This document shows positions 26,648-35,029 of a stretch of DNA of 64,000 nt, one piece after another (position 1 is the stretch's first letter; each line of letters begins with the position of its first letter). Position numbers and translations under genes: made by a program. The stretch is from JAFAHD01 sp963772515 (GTDB taxonomy: Bacteria; Vulcanimicrobiota; Vulcanimicrobiia; Eremiobacterales; Eremiobacteraceae), in the NCBI GenBank assembly GCA_963772515.1, contig CAVYXC010000004.1, forward strand, positions 62,001-126,000, read 5' to 3'. The notes under the pieces were generated by a model. That model did no database searches. It was not told the origin of the DNA and saw only the letters and a program-made list of their open reading frames with translations.

Positions 26648-28282
26648 ATGAGCAAAACGAGCATAGCGGACCGTATTTTCTTTGGCGGCGACGTCATCAC
26701 GATGGATGACAAACGTCCGACGGCCGAGGCCGTCGCAATCGCTGACGGCAAGATCCTAGCGGTCGGTTCGAAAAATGACTTAATGGCCCTAAAGGGCCCA
26801 TCCACCGAGCTCGTCGATCTGCAGGGCCGCACCCTGCTGCCCGGATTTCTCGACGGGCACAGCCACTTCATCAACGCAGTCCGTTTGGCGAGCTGGGCCA
26901 ACGTCTCCGCACCGCCAGCCGGAGAGGTGAAGACCTTCGCCGACTTGATCGCGACCCTCAAAGCGTATAAAGAGAGGCTCGGACTCAAGCCCGGCGAGTG
27001 GTTGATGGGCTATGGATACGACATCACCGCGATGGATGAGACGCGCGACCTCACGCGCGATGACCTCGATCCGCATTTCCCGGACAATCCGGTGATGCTG
27101 CTCCACGTCTCGCTGCACGGTGCCGTGCTCAACACGGCCGGCTTCAAGGCGGCCAAATACGACTTGAACACACCGACTCCGGCTGGCGGCATGACCGCGC
27201 GCAAACCCAACAGCACCGAGGTCGCCGGGCTGGTCATGGAGCACTCGTTTCTGCCGATCTACATGGCCATGCCCACCCCCACCGAAGCGCAGCAGCTCGA
27301 CGGCATGAAAGCCGCGCAAGAGCTATATGCGAGCAACGGATACACGACGTGTCAGGATGCGCCGATGGAGCCGCCGACTCGGCCGCTCTACCACAAGGCC
27401 GCTGACGAGAACCGTCTGTACCTCGATGTCGTCGGCTACGTGAATTGGCTCGAGTTTCCGCACGTGCTTGAAACCGGTGCCGAGCCGTTCAAAGGGCCGT
27501 ATAAAAACCACTTCCGCATCGGCGGCGTGAAGGCCGTCGGCGATGGATCGCCGCAAGGCAAGACCGCATTTTGGACCAAGCCGTTGCTGACGCCGGGTCC
27601 GAGCGGCGAGAAGGAGTGGCGCGGCGAGCCGAACATTTCGGCGGAAGAGCTCAATACCGTCGTCAAGCTGGCATATGACAAGGGCATTCAGATCATGACG
27701 CACTGCAACGGCGACGCCACGATCGACATGATGATCGAGGCGCACGAAAAAGCCGGCGCACCGGTCGGCAAACGTACTGTGATCATCCACTCGCAATGCA
27801 TGCGGCCCGCGCAGCTCGACAAGTACGTCACCTACGGCCTCATCCCGTCGTTTTTCACGAACCATACGTATTATTGGGGCGACGTCCACGTCGAAAACCT
27901 GGGCAAAGAGCGTGCCTACTTCATAAGCCCGACGGCGTCCGCGCGCAAGCGCGGCATCCGTTTCTCGAATCACAGCGATTTCGCGGTGACGCCGCTCAAC
28001 ACGATGTTCATCCTCTGGAGCTCGGTGAACCGCACGTCACGCTCCGGTCAGATCATCGGCCCCGACGAGCGCATTTCGCCGCACGACGGGCTTCGCGCGC
28101 TGACCATTGATGCCGCCTACCAATACGGCGAGGAGACGCGCAAGGGATCGATCGAGCCGGGCAAACTCGCAGACCTCACGATCCTGGACAAGAATCCGAC
28201 CAAAGTGGATCCGGTGGCGATCAAGGACATCAAAGTGTCAGAGACGATCAAAGACGGAAAGACGGTCTACAAACGGGCGTAA
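26648..28282 (+). CDS. Amidohydrolase family 3 (YtcJ-like)
   Basis: 544 residues. Metal-dependent hydrolase of the amidohydrolase superfamily. Seen: 'LLPGFLDGHSHFINA' (metal-binding HxH), 'HCNGDATIDMMIEAHEKAG' (metal and catalytic His), 'VIIHSQCMRPAQ', 'FSNHSDFAVTPLN' (Asp ligand), and the usual C-terminal beta-sandwich closing strands 'GSIEPGKLADLTILDKNP'. No signal peptide, so cytoplasmic. Substrate cannot be told: the family includes N-substituted formamide deformylases and exoenzymes of amide catabolism. The next gene starts 7 bases after its stop. Confidence 0.88.
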   Translation: MSKTSIADRIFFGGDVITMDDKRPTAEAVAIADGKILAVGSKNDLMALKGPSTELVDLQGRTLLPGFLDGHSHFINAVRLASWANVSAPPAGEVKTFADLIATLKAYKERLGLKPGEWLMGYGYDITAMDETRDLTRDDLDPHFPDNPVMLLHVSLHGAVLNTAGFKAAKYDLNTPTPAGGMTARKPNSTEVAGLVMEHSFLPIYMAMPTPTEAQQLDGMKAAQELYASNGYTTCQDAPMEPPTRPLYHKAADENRLYLDVVGYVNWLEFPHVLETGAEPFKGPYKNHFRIGGVKAVGDGSPQGKTAFWTKPLLTPGPSGEKEWRGEPNISAEELNTVVKLAYDKGIQIMTHCNGDATIDMMIEAHEKAGAPVGKRTVIIHSQCMRPAQLDKYVTYGLIPSFFTNHTYYWGDVHVENLGKERAYFISPTASARKRGIRFSNHSDFAVTPLNTMFILWSSVNRTSRSGQIIGPDERISPHDGLRALTIDAAYQYGEETRKGSIEPGKLADLTILDKNPTKVDPVAIKDIKVSETIKDGKTVYKRA

Positions 28283-28289
28283 CTCGCTG

Positions 28290-28979
28290 ATGCCGGCAAT
28301 CGAGCAGCATATCCAAGCGATTCAAGGGCAAGCATTCTTGCTGCCGCGCTACTTTGACTATACAGCCACGTTCTTGTGGGCCATCAGCGGCGCGCTGCTC
28401 GGTGCGCGGCGAGGTTATGCGATCCTGGGCGTCGCCACCGTCGCGCTGGTTTCGTCCACTGGCGGGGGCCTGTTGCGTGACGGCATCTTCTTGCAGACGA
28501 TTCCAGTCCTCGTCAAGACGCCGGTGTATCTCTACCTCATCGTCACTGCGGTCGTCCTCGTCGTGCTGTTCGGAAGCCAACTGCAACGCACTCCACACCT
28601 GGGCCACGTCGTAGGGTTGATCGACGCGGCGGGCCTGGGCGCCTACGCCGTCGTCGGCATGAATCTCGCACTGGCGGTCGGCCTGCCGCTTATCGGCGTC
28701 GCCGTGGTCGGCATGGTCAACGCCGTCGGCGGGGGTATCTTGCGCGACGTGCTCAATCGCGAAGAGCCCAACATGTTCAAGCCGGGCACGCTCGAGGAAA
28801 GCTCGGCGCTCATCGGCTGCATCGTCTTCATCGCGCTGATCAAGCTCACGCCCGTGGGGCAGTTCATCGCCGCGTGGGCGACGATTGCGCTGGTCTTCGC
28901 GATCCGGCTGGTCGCCATCCGCTATCATATCCAGACGAAGGCGCTCGCCGCCTTCCAAGACACCGCCAAGCCACAATAG
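28290..28979 (+). CDS. TRIC/YicG-type membrane protein (UPF0126)
   Basis: 229 residues with seven hydrophobic helices and the internal duplication typical of TRIC cation-channel-like proteins. Each half carries a glycine-rich 'GGGLLRD' or 'GGGILRDVLNRE' turn (at ~65 and ~146), the hallmark of this family. It is the second gene of an apparent operon with the amidohydrolase (start 7 bases after its stop). Bacterial members are proposed potassium or small-cation channels; that role is inferred from family. Confidence 0.88.
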   Translation: MPAIEQHIQAIQGQAFLLPRYFDYTATFLWAISGALLGARRGYAILGVATVALVSSTGGGLLRDGIFLQTIPVLVKTPVYLYLIVTAVVLVVLFGSQLQRTPHLGHVVGLIDAAGLGAYAVVGMNLALAVGLPLIGVAVVGMVNAVGGGILRDVLNREEPNMFKPGTLEESSALIGCIVFIALIKLTPVGQFIAAWATIALVFAIRLVAIRYHIQTKALAAFQDTAKPQ

Positions 28980-29009
28980 CCGCGTTAAGTGGTCCCATCA
29001 GGCATGGAG

Positions 29010-29029
29010 CGGTCGAATTTATTCGACCG
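29010..29029 (+). repeat. Palindromic repeat copy 3
   Basis: Exact core CGGTCGAATTTATTCGACCG preceded by ATGGAG. Intergenic, 31 bases after the TRIC gene and 45 bases before the ECF sigma start. Confidence 0.95.
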
Positions 29030-29073
29030 GCGAACGCCAGGCCCAACAGCGGTGTCGGTATGATAAGGAATTC

Positions 29074-29574
29074 GTGACAGCGTCAGCTTTCGACGATTTC
29101 GAACGGCTCGTGCGGGAGAATCAGCGCGTGGTCTATCAGGTCGCCTATGGCGTGCTCGGCAACGCCGCGGATGCAGAAGACGTCGCGCAAGACGCCTTCG
29201 TGCGCGCGTATGCGAAGTTCGCCTCTTTGCGCGACCCCGCGAGCTTTCAAGCCTGGGTCTGCCAGATCACCCGGCGGCTCGCGCTCAACCGCATCCGCGA
29301 CGACGCGCGCGCCCGCCAGCGTGAAGAGCGCGCATCCAACACAGACGCGTCCGTCGTCGACGTCGAAATGGTGGCCCAGGAGCGCGAATTCCAGCTCCGC
29401 GTACGGTATGAGATCGATCGCCTCCCCGAAAAGCTGCGCGACGTGCTGCTCATGTGCGCTATCGACGGCTTGGACTCGAGCGCCGTGGCGCGCGTGTTGG
29501 GAATCCCAGAGGGTACCGTCCGATCGCGGCTGCATCTGGCCCGCAAACAACTGTTGCGAGCGCTATCGACATGA
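29074..29574 (+). CDS. ECF-type RNA polymerase sigma factor
   Basis: 166 residues. Sigma-2 region at about 8-73 ('ENQRVVYQVAYGVLGNAADAEDVAQDAF' split, then 'FQAWVCQITRRLALNRIRD') and sigma-4 region at about 113-163 ('LPEKLRDVLLMCAIDGLDSS', 'GIPEGTVRSRLHLARKQL'). No sigma-3. GTG 29074 is chosen for AAGGA five bases upstream. The stop overlaps the anti-sigma start (ATGA), the standard ECF/anti-sigma arrangement. Likely responds to envelope stress, given the downstream Spy-like gene. A palindromic repeat lies 45 bases upstream. Confidence 0.9.
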   Translation: MTASAFDDFERLVRENQRVVYQVAYGVLGNAADAEDVAQDAFVRAYAKFASLRDPASFQAWVCQITRRLALNRIRDDARARQREERASNTDASVVDVEMVAQEREFQLRVRYEIDRLPEKLRDVLLMCAIDGLDSSAVARVLGIPEGTVRSRLHLARKQLLRALST

Positions 29575-30068
29575 ACGATTGCCCACGATTCGGCGAAGAG
29601 CTCTCCGACGTCGCCCTCGGGCACGCCCCAAGCGACGCGCTGAGCGAGCACCTCACACAATGCGGTGCATGCACAGCGCAGCTCGAGCGTCAGCGCGCTC
29701 TCGCGGCTCGCGTGGACGCCGCGGTTGAGGCGCTCGTCCGCGCGCAACCGTCCGGACGACCCGAGGACATCGCCGCACGCGCTCGATTCGCACAACCTCG
29801 AACGCAGAACCGGCAGTGGCCAGTACTTGTCGCAGGCGCCGCGATCGCCGCAAGCCTCGCGCTGATCTTCGGTCTGCGCATGCTGCCGCCGCACTCGCCT
29901 TCCACGGCCCAAAACATCGTCGGGCTCATGCAATGGCATTCGCCGACGGCATCCTTGTTGGAGCCGCAGGGCAGCATTTTGCACGCGCCGCTGCGCGATC
30001 GCTGGTTTGCTCCGGCGACGACACCCTCTCACTTCGAACCCTCACCTGGAGACAGAAATGGCACGTAA
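29571..30068 (+). CDS. Anti-sigma factor with zinc-binding motif
   Basis: 165 residues. A zinc anti-sigma motif H-x3-C-x2-C (about His27, Cys31, Cys34 in 'HLTQCGAC'), then a single transmembrane helix (about 82-104, 'WPVLVAGAAIAASLALIFGL') and a short extracytoplasmic tail with a Pro-rich end. It would hold the ECF sigma factor at the membrane until stress releases it. Overlaps the sigma stop (ATGA) and the next start by 11 bases, so all three are coupled. Confidence 0.87.
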   Translation: MNDCPRFGEELSDVALGHAPSDALSEHLTQCGACTAQLERQRALAARVDAAVEALVRAQPSGRPEDIAARARFAQPRTQNRQWPVLVAGAAIAASLALIFGLRMLPPHSPSTAQNIVGLMQWHSPTASLLEPQGSILHAPLRDRWFAPATTPSHFEPSPGDRNGT

Positions 30069-30489
30069 GATCATCGTCATCGCGCTCGTCGCATGGTTAT
30101 CGGCGGTCAGCATCGCCTTCGCGGACGCATCCAACACGCAGGACCCGGTGGGGCAAGCGCTGATTCCGCCCGACGTCGTCATGTCGCATCAAGATGCGCT
30201 GAAATTGAGCGACGCCCAGAAGAAGGCGATCCTTGATGAGGTGCAGAGTGCGCAAACGCAGTTCACCAAGGTCCAGTGGCAGCTGTCTGCCGCGACTGAG
30301 AAGCTCGCATCGATACTGCAGCAGAACCGCGTCGATCAGGTAAAGGCGCTGGCGCAGCTCGACACGGTGCTCGGCCTCGAGCGCCAGATCAAGCACGCGC
30401 AGCTCACCCTGATGATCGAAGTCAAGAACGAATTGTCCGCGGAGCAGCAGACGCAGGCGCACCAGTTCATGGCCAGTCAGCCGAAGTAA
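30058..30489 (+). CDS. Periplasmic Spy/CpxP-like protein
   Basis: 143 residues. Signal peptide (IIVIALVAWLSAVSIAFAD), then an almost fully helical mature part with an LTxxQ-like phrase 'LKLSDAQKKAILDEV' and repeated heptads ('SAATEKLASILQQNRVDQV', 'KNELSAEQQTQAHQFM'). Spy/CpxP chaperones and CnrR-like metal sensors have this layout. Start at ATG 30058 after GGAGA. Third gene of the sigma operon, so a likely stress output or sensor of the anti-sigma system. Confidence 0.75.
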   Translation: MARKIIVIALVAWLSAVSIAFADASNTQDPVGQALIPPDVVMSHQDALKLSDAQKKAILDEVQSAQTQFTKVQWQLSAATEKLASILQQNRVDQVKALAQLDTVLGLERQIKHAQLTLMIEVKNELSAEQQTQAHQFMASQPK

Positions 30490-30494
30490 CGCCG

Positions 30495-31559
30495 ATGCGC
30501 CACCGCACGTTCAACTCGCGGCTCACGCTCGCGCTGGCCGCGCTGCTGCTGACGACTGGCTGCGCAGCCGGTTGCGGCTCGGGAGGCAGCGCGACGCCGC
30601 TGCCCAGCGCGACAATCGTGCCATTCGCCTCGTCAGCAGCGATATGGTTCCATCCCCTGCCGGCATCGGCCACCAACTACCCCGGGCCATTGCCCAACCA
30701 CGGGTCATCGGATTTTCAACAGCTGTTCCAACCCGGCGCGCCGTGGGCCAACGTCGAAGCGCACACCAAGGTGTTGGGGATCTACGCTGGTTGGGTCATC
30801 ACCGCGAGCCAGTCAGACCTGCAGCAGACGATCGCATTCACTAATGCACACGGCATGGGCCTCGAGCTCGAAGCGCCGGCGCTCCAGGCGACGGCGACAT
30901 GCGGCGAGGGCGTCGAAGGCTTCGTGGGGGGCGGGCAGACGGTCCAGGCCGTCACGCTTTCGTACCTCCAGCGCCTCCAGTCGGTGGGTGCGAACCTGCA
31001 GTACATCAAGGTCGACGAGCCATATTTCTTCGGCAGCGTCTCGACCGAGCCGGGCACGTGTCAGTTGCCCGTCTCGCAAGTGGCCTCCGAAGTCAGCGCG
31101 TACGTGCAGCTCGTGCACACGATATATCCGAACGCCGCCGTCGGCGACGTCGAACCGGTCACCGCGGGCTTTTACACGCCCGACGTCGTGACCGCGCTCG
31201 GACAATGGCACAGCACGTACAGCACGATCAACGGCGCGCCATTTCCGTTCTACATCGCGGATTTGGACTTCAACAACGCGACGTGGCAGACGCTCGCGAA
31301 GGCGCTGGAGATCCAGACCAAACAGGCCGGCATGAAATTCGGCATCATCTACATCGGAGATTATCAGGACACGTCGGACCAAGAGTGGGCGAGCAAGGTG
31401 GTGGCGCGCTTCCAGACCTATCAGGGCCGGGACGGCGGCCAACCGGACTACGTGCTCTTCCAGTCGTGGGAGCCGCACCCGGTATACTGCCTGCCCGAGA
31501 CCAACCCGGACACCTTCACGGGCGCGATCAACGCGTACGTCACCGCAACTAGCCATTGA
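30495..31559 (+). CDS. Lipoprotein, possible TIM-barrel glycosidase-like
   Basis: 354 residues. Signal peptide with a lipobox-like TTGCAAGC. The body has a periodic beta/alpha pattern ('VLGIYAGWVITASQSDLQQT', 'NLQYIKVDEPYFFGS', 'AAVGDVEPVTAGFY', 'GIIYIGDYQDTSDQEW', 'PDYVLFQSWEPHPVYCLPE') that looks like a TIM barrel with acidic residues at strand ends, as in glycoside hydrolases. No exact family recognised. Starts 6 bases after the Spy-like gene, so in the same operon or just after it. Confidence 0.55.
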   Translation: MRHRTFNSRLTLALAALLLTTGCAAGCGSGGSATPLPSATIVPFASSAAIWFHPLPASATNYPGPLPNHGSSDFQQLFQPGAPWANVEAHTKVLGIYAGWVITASQSDLQQTIAFTNAHGMGLELEAPALQATATCGEGVEGFVGGGQTVQAVTLSYLQRLQSVGANLQYIKVDEPYFFGSVSTEPGTCQLPVSQVASEVSAYVQLVHTIYPNAAVGDVEPVTAGFYTPDVVTALGQWHSTYSTINGAPFPFYIADLDFNNATWQTLAKALEIQTKQAGMKFGIIYIGDYQDTSDQEWASKVVARFQTYQGRDGGQPDYVLFQSWEPHPVYCLPETNPDTFTGAINAYVTATSH

Positions 31560-31564
31560 CGGTC

Positions 31565-31589
31565 ATCCTGGTGCTCTTAGTATCAGGAT
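31565..31589 (+). terminator. Weak hairpin after the lipoprotein gene
   Basis: ATCCTG / CAGGAT six-base arms with a 13-base loop, directly after the lipoprotein stop and before a small ORF. No T-tract. Weak call. Confidence 0.3.
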
Positions 31590-31620
31590 AAGAACGGCCG
31601 CTAGTGGGCATTTAGCAGGT

Positions 31621-31818
31621 ATGCGCGGCATTCGCTTCATCGGTTGGCTCCAGGCCCTCCTCGTCGGGACCGCGATCGCCTGTGCCGGCATGATGGTGAC
31701 CGCCGGCTCGACACAGGCCAGCGCGGCCTACGTGAAACAGGGCGCGCGGCCGATCGCCAGGTCGCACTCCGTGGTGCTGAAGCACCACACCGCCCAGAAG
31801 GTGCGGCTGGCGCAGTAG
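31621..31818 (+). CDS. Small putative secreted basic peptide
   Basis: 65 residues. Hydrophobic N-terminal signal (WLQALLVGTAIACAGMMVTAG) followed by a basic tail ('SHSVVLKHHTAQKVRLAQ'). A GCAGG-like ribosome site precedes ATG 31621. It fills a 240-base gap between two clear genes on the same strand. No homologous family recognised; a small real gene is plausible. Confidence 0.4.
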   Translation: MRGIRFIGWLQALLVGTAIACAGMMVTAGSTQASAAYVKQGARPIARSHSVVLKHHTAQKVRLAQ

Positions 31819-31857
31819 CGCCAGGAGCTTGCCCGTCCCGCGGCCCATTCTAGCCCG

Positions 31858-32748
31858 ATGAAGAACATCGGACTGGTGGGCGTCGGCGCTATGGGCGAGC
31901 CGATGGGCGCCTCGCTGATGCGCGCGGGTTTTGACCTGCGCGTGTGCCCGCACCACTCGCGCGAGCGCGTCGAGCGCCTCGTCAAAGCCGGCGCCAAAGA
32001 AGAAAAAGACCCCGCAGACGTCGCGGCAGGCAGCGACCTCGTCATCACCATGGTGCCCGATAGCCCGCAGGTCGAAGAGGCGCTCTTCGGCGAGCGCGGC
32101 GTCATCGCCGGTATGAAACGCGGCGGCTACGTGATCGACATGTCGACCATATCGCCCGTCGCGTCGCGCAAATTCCACGAGCGTTTGCACGAACGCGGCA
32201 TCCACATGATCGACGCACCCGTTTCCGGCGGACCGACCCGCGCCGCAACCGGCGAGCTGACCATCATGGCGGGCGGCGATGAGCAGACGTTCAAGGCTTG
32301 CGAACCGGTGCTGCGCGCGATGGGCACTCCGACGCTCGTCGGACCCGCCGGCATGGGCGAGACGTTCAAGCTCGTCAATCAGATCATCATCTCGGTCATC
32401 ATGCTGGCCGACGTCGAGGCGCTCGTCTTCGCCAAGAAATCGGGCGCCGACATCGACCTCTTGCGCCAGGTCATAGGCACCGCGACCGGCTCCAACTACA
32501 TCCTCGACAAGTGGTTGCCCAACACGTGGTTCAAGGGCAGCCACGAGGGCGGCTTCGCGCTCGACCTGCTGCGCAAGGATCTCAACGCAGCGCTCGACGC
32601 CGCCAAGCAGATGCAGGTGCCGATGATCGCCTCGGCGTTGGCCGGCCAGCTGTATCTGCAGGCCTCAGCGGAAGGCAACGGCAAGCTCGACTATAGCGCG
32701 GTGTCCGAACTGTACGAACGCGCCGCCGGGGTGCGCGTCGTCAAGTAG
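31858..32748 (+). CDS. NAD(P)-dependent beta-hydroxyacid dehydrogenase (HIBADH family)
   Basis: 296 residues. Rossmann start 'IGLVGVGAMGEPMGASLMRAG' (2-22), substrate signature 'DAPVSGGPTRAATGELTIM', and catalytic Lys in 'ETFKLVNQ'. Family includes 3-hydroxyisobutyrate dehydrogenase, tartronate semialdehyde reductase and glyoxylate reductases; substrate cannot be chosen. The next gene's ATG directly follows its TAG, so they are cotranscribed; the pair suggests sugar-acid or polyol metabolism. Confidence 0.9.
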   Translation: MKNIGLVGVGAMGEPMGASLMRAGFDLRVCPHHSRERVERLVKAGAKEEKDPADVAAGSDLVITMVPDSPQVEEALFGERGVIAGMKRGGYVIDMSTISPVASRKFHERLHERGIHMIDAPVSGGPTRAATGELTIMAGGDEQTFKACEPVLRAMGTPTLVGPAGMGETFKLVNQIIISVIMLADVEALVFAKKSGADIDLLRQVIGTATGSNYILDKWLPNTWFKGSHEGGFALDLLRKDLNAALDAAKQMQVPMIASALAGQLYLQASAEGNGKLDYSAVSELYERAAGVRVVK

Positions 32749-33789
32749 ATGCGACAAGCGCAGCTCACCGCGCCCAAGACCTTGGAGTGGCGCGAAGCGC
32801 CCAGTCCGCAGCCTGGCCCTGGCGAGCTGCTCGTGCGCGTGCGCGCCGCGTTGACGTGTGGCACGGATCTGAAGACGTATCGCCGCGGACATCCCAAACT
32901 GCATTTCGGTCCGTTCGGCCACGAGGCGTCGGGTGACGTCATCGCCGTCGGACGCGACGTCAAGGACTTCAAGCCGGGTGACGCCATCATGTGGGTGCAG
33001 ACCGCGCCGTGCGGCGAGTGCGATGCATGCCGCGCCGGCTCAGAGAATCTGTGCGAGCACCTCCTTGATGACATCGCGCTCGGCGCATACGCCGACTACA
33101 TCGTCCTGCCGCGCAAGATCGTGCGCCGCAACGTCTTCAAGAAGCCGGTCGGCTTGAGCTACATCGAAGCGGCGTTTCTAGAGCCGCTCAGCTGTATCGT
33201 CCATGGCTGGAACGTGCTGCGCCGTGCCAACGCGCAGCGCCCCGTGCCGCAAAACGTCGCCATCATCGGTGCAGGCACGATCGGCTTGCTTCATCTATTA
33301 TACGCGAAGCACGCCGGCATCCGAGCGACGGTCATCGCGCGCAGCGCGCAGCGGCTTGAACTCGCGCGCGCGCTTGGCGCGCATGAGACGATCGACGCGA
33401 GCCGGCAGGAAAGCGAGCTCAACGCAGCACGTTTTGCAGCCGTCATCGAATGTGCCGGCACGGTGGAGACGTGGCGTCAGTCGCTCGCGCTCACGCGGCC
33501 GGGCGGGCGCACGCTGTTCTTCTCAGGCCTGCCGTCGGGGACCGAGGTGCCGCTCGACGCGACGCGCATCCACTATGAAGAGCTGACCTGTCTGGGCACG
33601 TTCCACTTCACACCCGATGACGTGCGCGAGGCGCGCGACCTGCTCATCGCGGGCCGCATTCCAGTGCGTCCGCTGGTGTCGGCCATCGTGCCGCTGTCGA
33701 ATCTCTCGGACATCTTCGAGCGGCTCGATCGCCGCCAGGGGTACAAGTACGCGCTGATCCCCGAACCCGCCGCGGCGGAATGGGTGTAG
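32749..33789 (+). CDS. Zinc-dependent alcohol/polyol dehydrogenase
   Basis: 346 residues, medium-chain dehydrogenase family. Catalytic zinc ligands Cys37, His58-Glu59 ('FGPFGHEASGDV'); structural zinc cysteines at 88, 91, 94 and 102. NAD-binding 'VAIIGAGTIGLLHLLYAKHAG'. Nearest characterised groups are sorbitol and threonine dehydrogenases. Starts immediately after the preceding stop. A small DUF4760-like gene follows 3 bases later. Substrate unknown. Confidence 0.9.
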   Translation: MRQAQLTAPKTLEWREAPSPQPGPGELLVRVRAALTCGTDLKTYRRGHPKLHFGPFGHEASGDVIAVGRDVKDFKPGDAIMWVQTAPCGECDACRAGSENLCEHLLDDIALGAYADYIVLPRKIVRRNVFKKPVGLSYIEAAFLEPLSCIVHGWNVLRRANAQRPVPQNVAIIGAGTIGLLHLLYAKHAGIRATVIARSAQRLELARALGAHETIDASRQESELNAARFAAVIECAGTVETWRQSLALTRPGGRTLFFSGLPSGTEVPLDATRIHYEELTCLGTFHFTPDDVREARDLLIAGRIPVRPLVSAIVPLSNLSDIFERLDRRQGYKYALIPEPAAAEWV

Positions 33790-33792
33790 CGC

Positions 33793-34359
33793 GTGGAGAT
33801 CTGGAGTCTGGTCGCATCGGTCGGCACATTCCTCGTCATCGCGGCGACCGCCATCGCCGCCATCGTCCAGCTGCGCCACATGCGCGGCAGCAATCAGATC
33901 ACCGTGTTTTCGAAGCTCGAAGAGATGTGGGACGAGAGGGAGTTCAGAGCGCAGGTCAGGCGCGTCCGCGACGAGCTCGATGAGCGCCTCCGCGATCCTC
34001 AATTCCGTGGGGAATTGGAAGCAGAGGCGTCTTCCGATGGACTCGTCCTGGCCTTGGTCGACGTCGCGAATTTTTTCGAAGGTATGGCCATCTACGCGAA
34101 ACGAGGGCTTGCCGATACCGACATCGTGTGCGACTTCTGGTCCGCCATCATCGCGATAAGCTGGAAACGCCTGGCTCCCGCGATCGTGATCATGCGCCGC
34201 ACGGCCGGTCCCCTGTTGTATGAGAATTTTCAATACCTCGCGGTCGTCGCGCAACGCTACATGGACGCGCATCCAAACGGCACGGTGCCGCCCGAAGGGC
34301 GCACGCCGGTGCCCGACGTCTGGCTCGCCGAAGACCAGCCCCAGAAGACGTCAATGTAG
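33793..34359 (+). CDS. DUF4760-like membrane protein (paralogue 1)
   Basis: 188 residues. One N-terminal helix ('LVASVGTFLVIAATAIAAIV') then a cytoplasmic helical domain with 'IVQLRHMRGSNQI', 'VANFFEGMAIYAKRGLADTDIV' and 'YENFQYLAVVAQRYMDAHP'. The gene at 59839-60441 has the same layout and shared phrases ('LRHMR-GNQI', 'FEYLTMRARAFLDAHP'). GTG start, 3 bases after the dehydrogenase stop. DUF4760 placement is a pattern match. Function unknown. Confidence 0.65.
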   Translation: MEIWSLVASVGTFLVIAATAIAAIVQLRHMRGSNQITVFSKLEEMWDEREFRAQVRRVRDELDERLRDPQFRGELEAEASSDGLVLALVDVANFFEGMAIYAKRGLADTDIVCDFWSAIIAISWKRLAPAIVIMRRTAGPLLYENFQYLAVVAQRYMDAHPNGTVPPEGRTPVPDVWLAEDQPQKTSM

Positions 34360-34360
34360 T

Positions 34361-34380
34361 CCCGCGCTCTTGAGCGCGGG
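34361..34380 (+). terminator. Hairpin with TT loop after the DUF4760-like gene
   Basis: Perfect palindrome CCCGCGCTCTTGAGCGCGGG: 9-base arms around TT, immediately after the stop. No T-tract follows. It sits between the stop and the promoter of the Uma2 gene, so a terminator is the simplest reading. Confidence 0.55.
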
Positions 34381-34395
34381 CACCAATGCGCGGAC

Positions 34396-34436
34396 TTGAC
34401 CATCTCGGACCTGCACGTGATATAATCCGCGTGCAG
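34396..34436 (+). promoter_or_regulatory. Extended -10 promoter with flanking inverted repeat (operator)
   Basis: TTGACC at 34396-34401 and TATAAT at 34421-34426 preceded by TG-A (extended -10), spacing 19. A perfect 7-base inverted repeat CTGCACG (34411-34417) / CGTGCAG (34430-34436) flanks the -10 box. ATG of the Uma2 gene is at 34442. Confidence 0.6.
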
Positions 34437-34441
34437 ACATC

Positions 34442-34987
34442 ATGGCGCGCGAAATCACGCTGCCGGAGGCAAAACCGGCGCTCGAATGGGTCAACGGCCG
34501 GGTTCTTCAAAAGGTGAGCCCGAAGCGTCAACACGCGGTCGCGCAGGGACGCTTCTATGCTGCGCTCGACGAGTGGGCGTCAAAGGGTGGCCTCGGAATC
34601 GTGGGCACCGAATGGCGTTTCCGGGTCCAGCCGCCCGGCGAACGACGACGCCCGCTCGTGCCGGACGTTGCCTATTTATCATATGCACGGCTGCCATTTG
34701 AAACACAACAAGTCACGGATGAGCCCAAAGTTGCGCCAGACGCGGTCGTTGAGGTGCTCTCGCCCCGTGACCGTCGTGCCGACGTCGAGGAGAAGATGCG
34801 CGTGTACCTCGCCGCCGGCACTGGCGTGATATTCCTCGTCGATCCCAAACGCAAGCTAGTGCGCGTGCGCGACCTGCGCGGCGAACGCACTGTCCGGGAG
34901 GACGGCGTCGTCACCCACGACTCGCTCTCGGGGTTCACGCTCGAAGCGCGCCGCCTTTTCTCCGTGCCGCCCCCAGCGGCTCAATAA
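34442..34987 (+). CDS. Uma2-family (DUF820) PD-(D/E)xK nuclease
   Basis: 181 residues. Restriction-endonuclease-like fold: 'RPLVPDVAYLS' (Asp75), 'PDAVVEVLSPRD' (Asp100, Glu104) and 'EEKMRVYLAAG' (Lys118), the catalytic D-E-x-K set of Uma2 proteins. The family is common in cyanobacteria and Chloroflexi and usually of unknown function. It has its own strong promoter with an inverted repeat across the -10 box, so is probably repressed. Confidence 0.88.
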   Translation: MAREITLPEAKPALEWVNGRVLQKVSPKRQHAVAQGRFYAALDEWASKGGLGIVGTEWRFRVQPPGERRRPLVPDVAYLSYARLPFETQQVTDEPKVAPDAVVEVLSPRDRRADVEEKMRVYLAAGTGVIFLVDPKRKLVRVRDLRGERTVREDGVVTHDSLSGFTLEARRLFSVPPPAAQ

Positions 34988-35029
34988 GAAGCGGAAAGGC
35001 CGCTGCCGGCCGTCCAAGAAGCGGTCCCG

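Noticed and set aside
28885..29073. Longer N-terminus for the ECF sigma factor through the palindromic repeat
   Set aside because: Reads through the repeat; GTG 29074 has a good ribosome site and matches family length.
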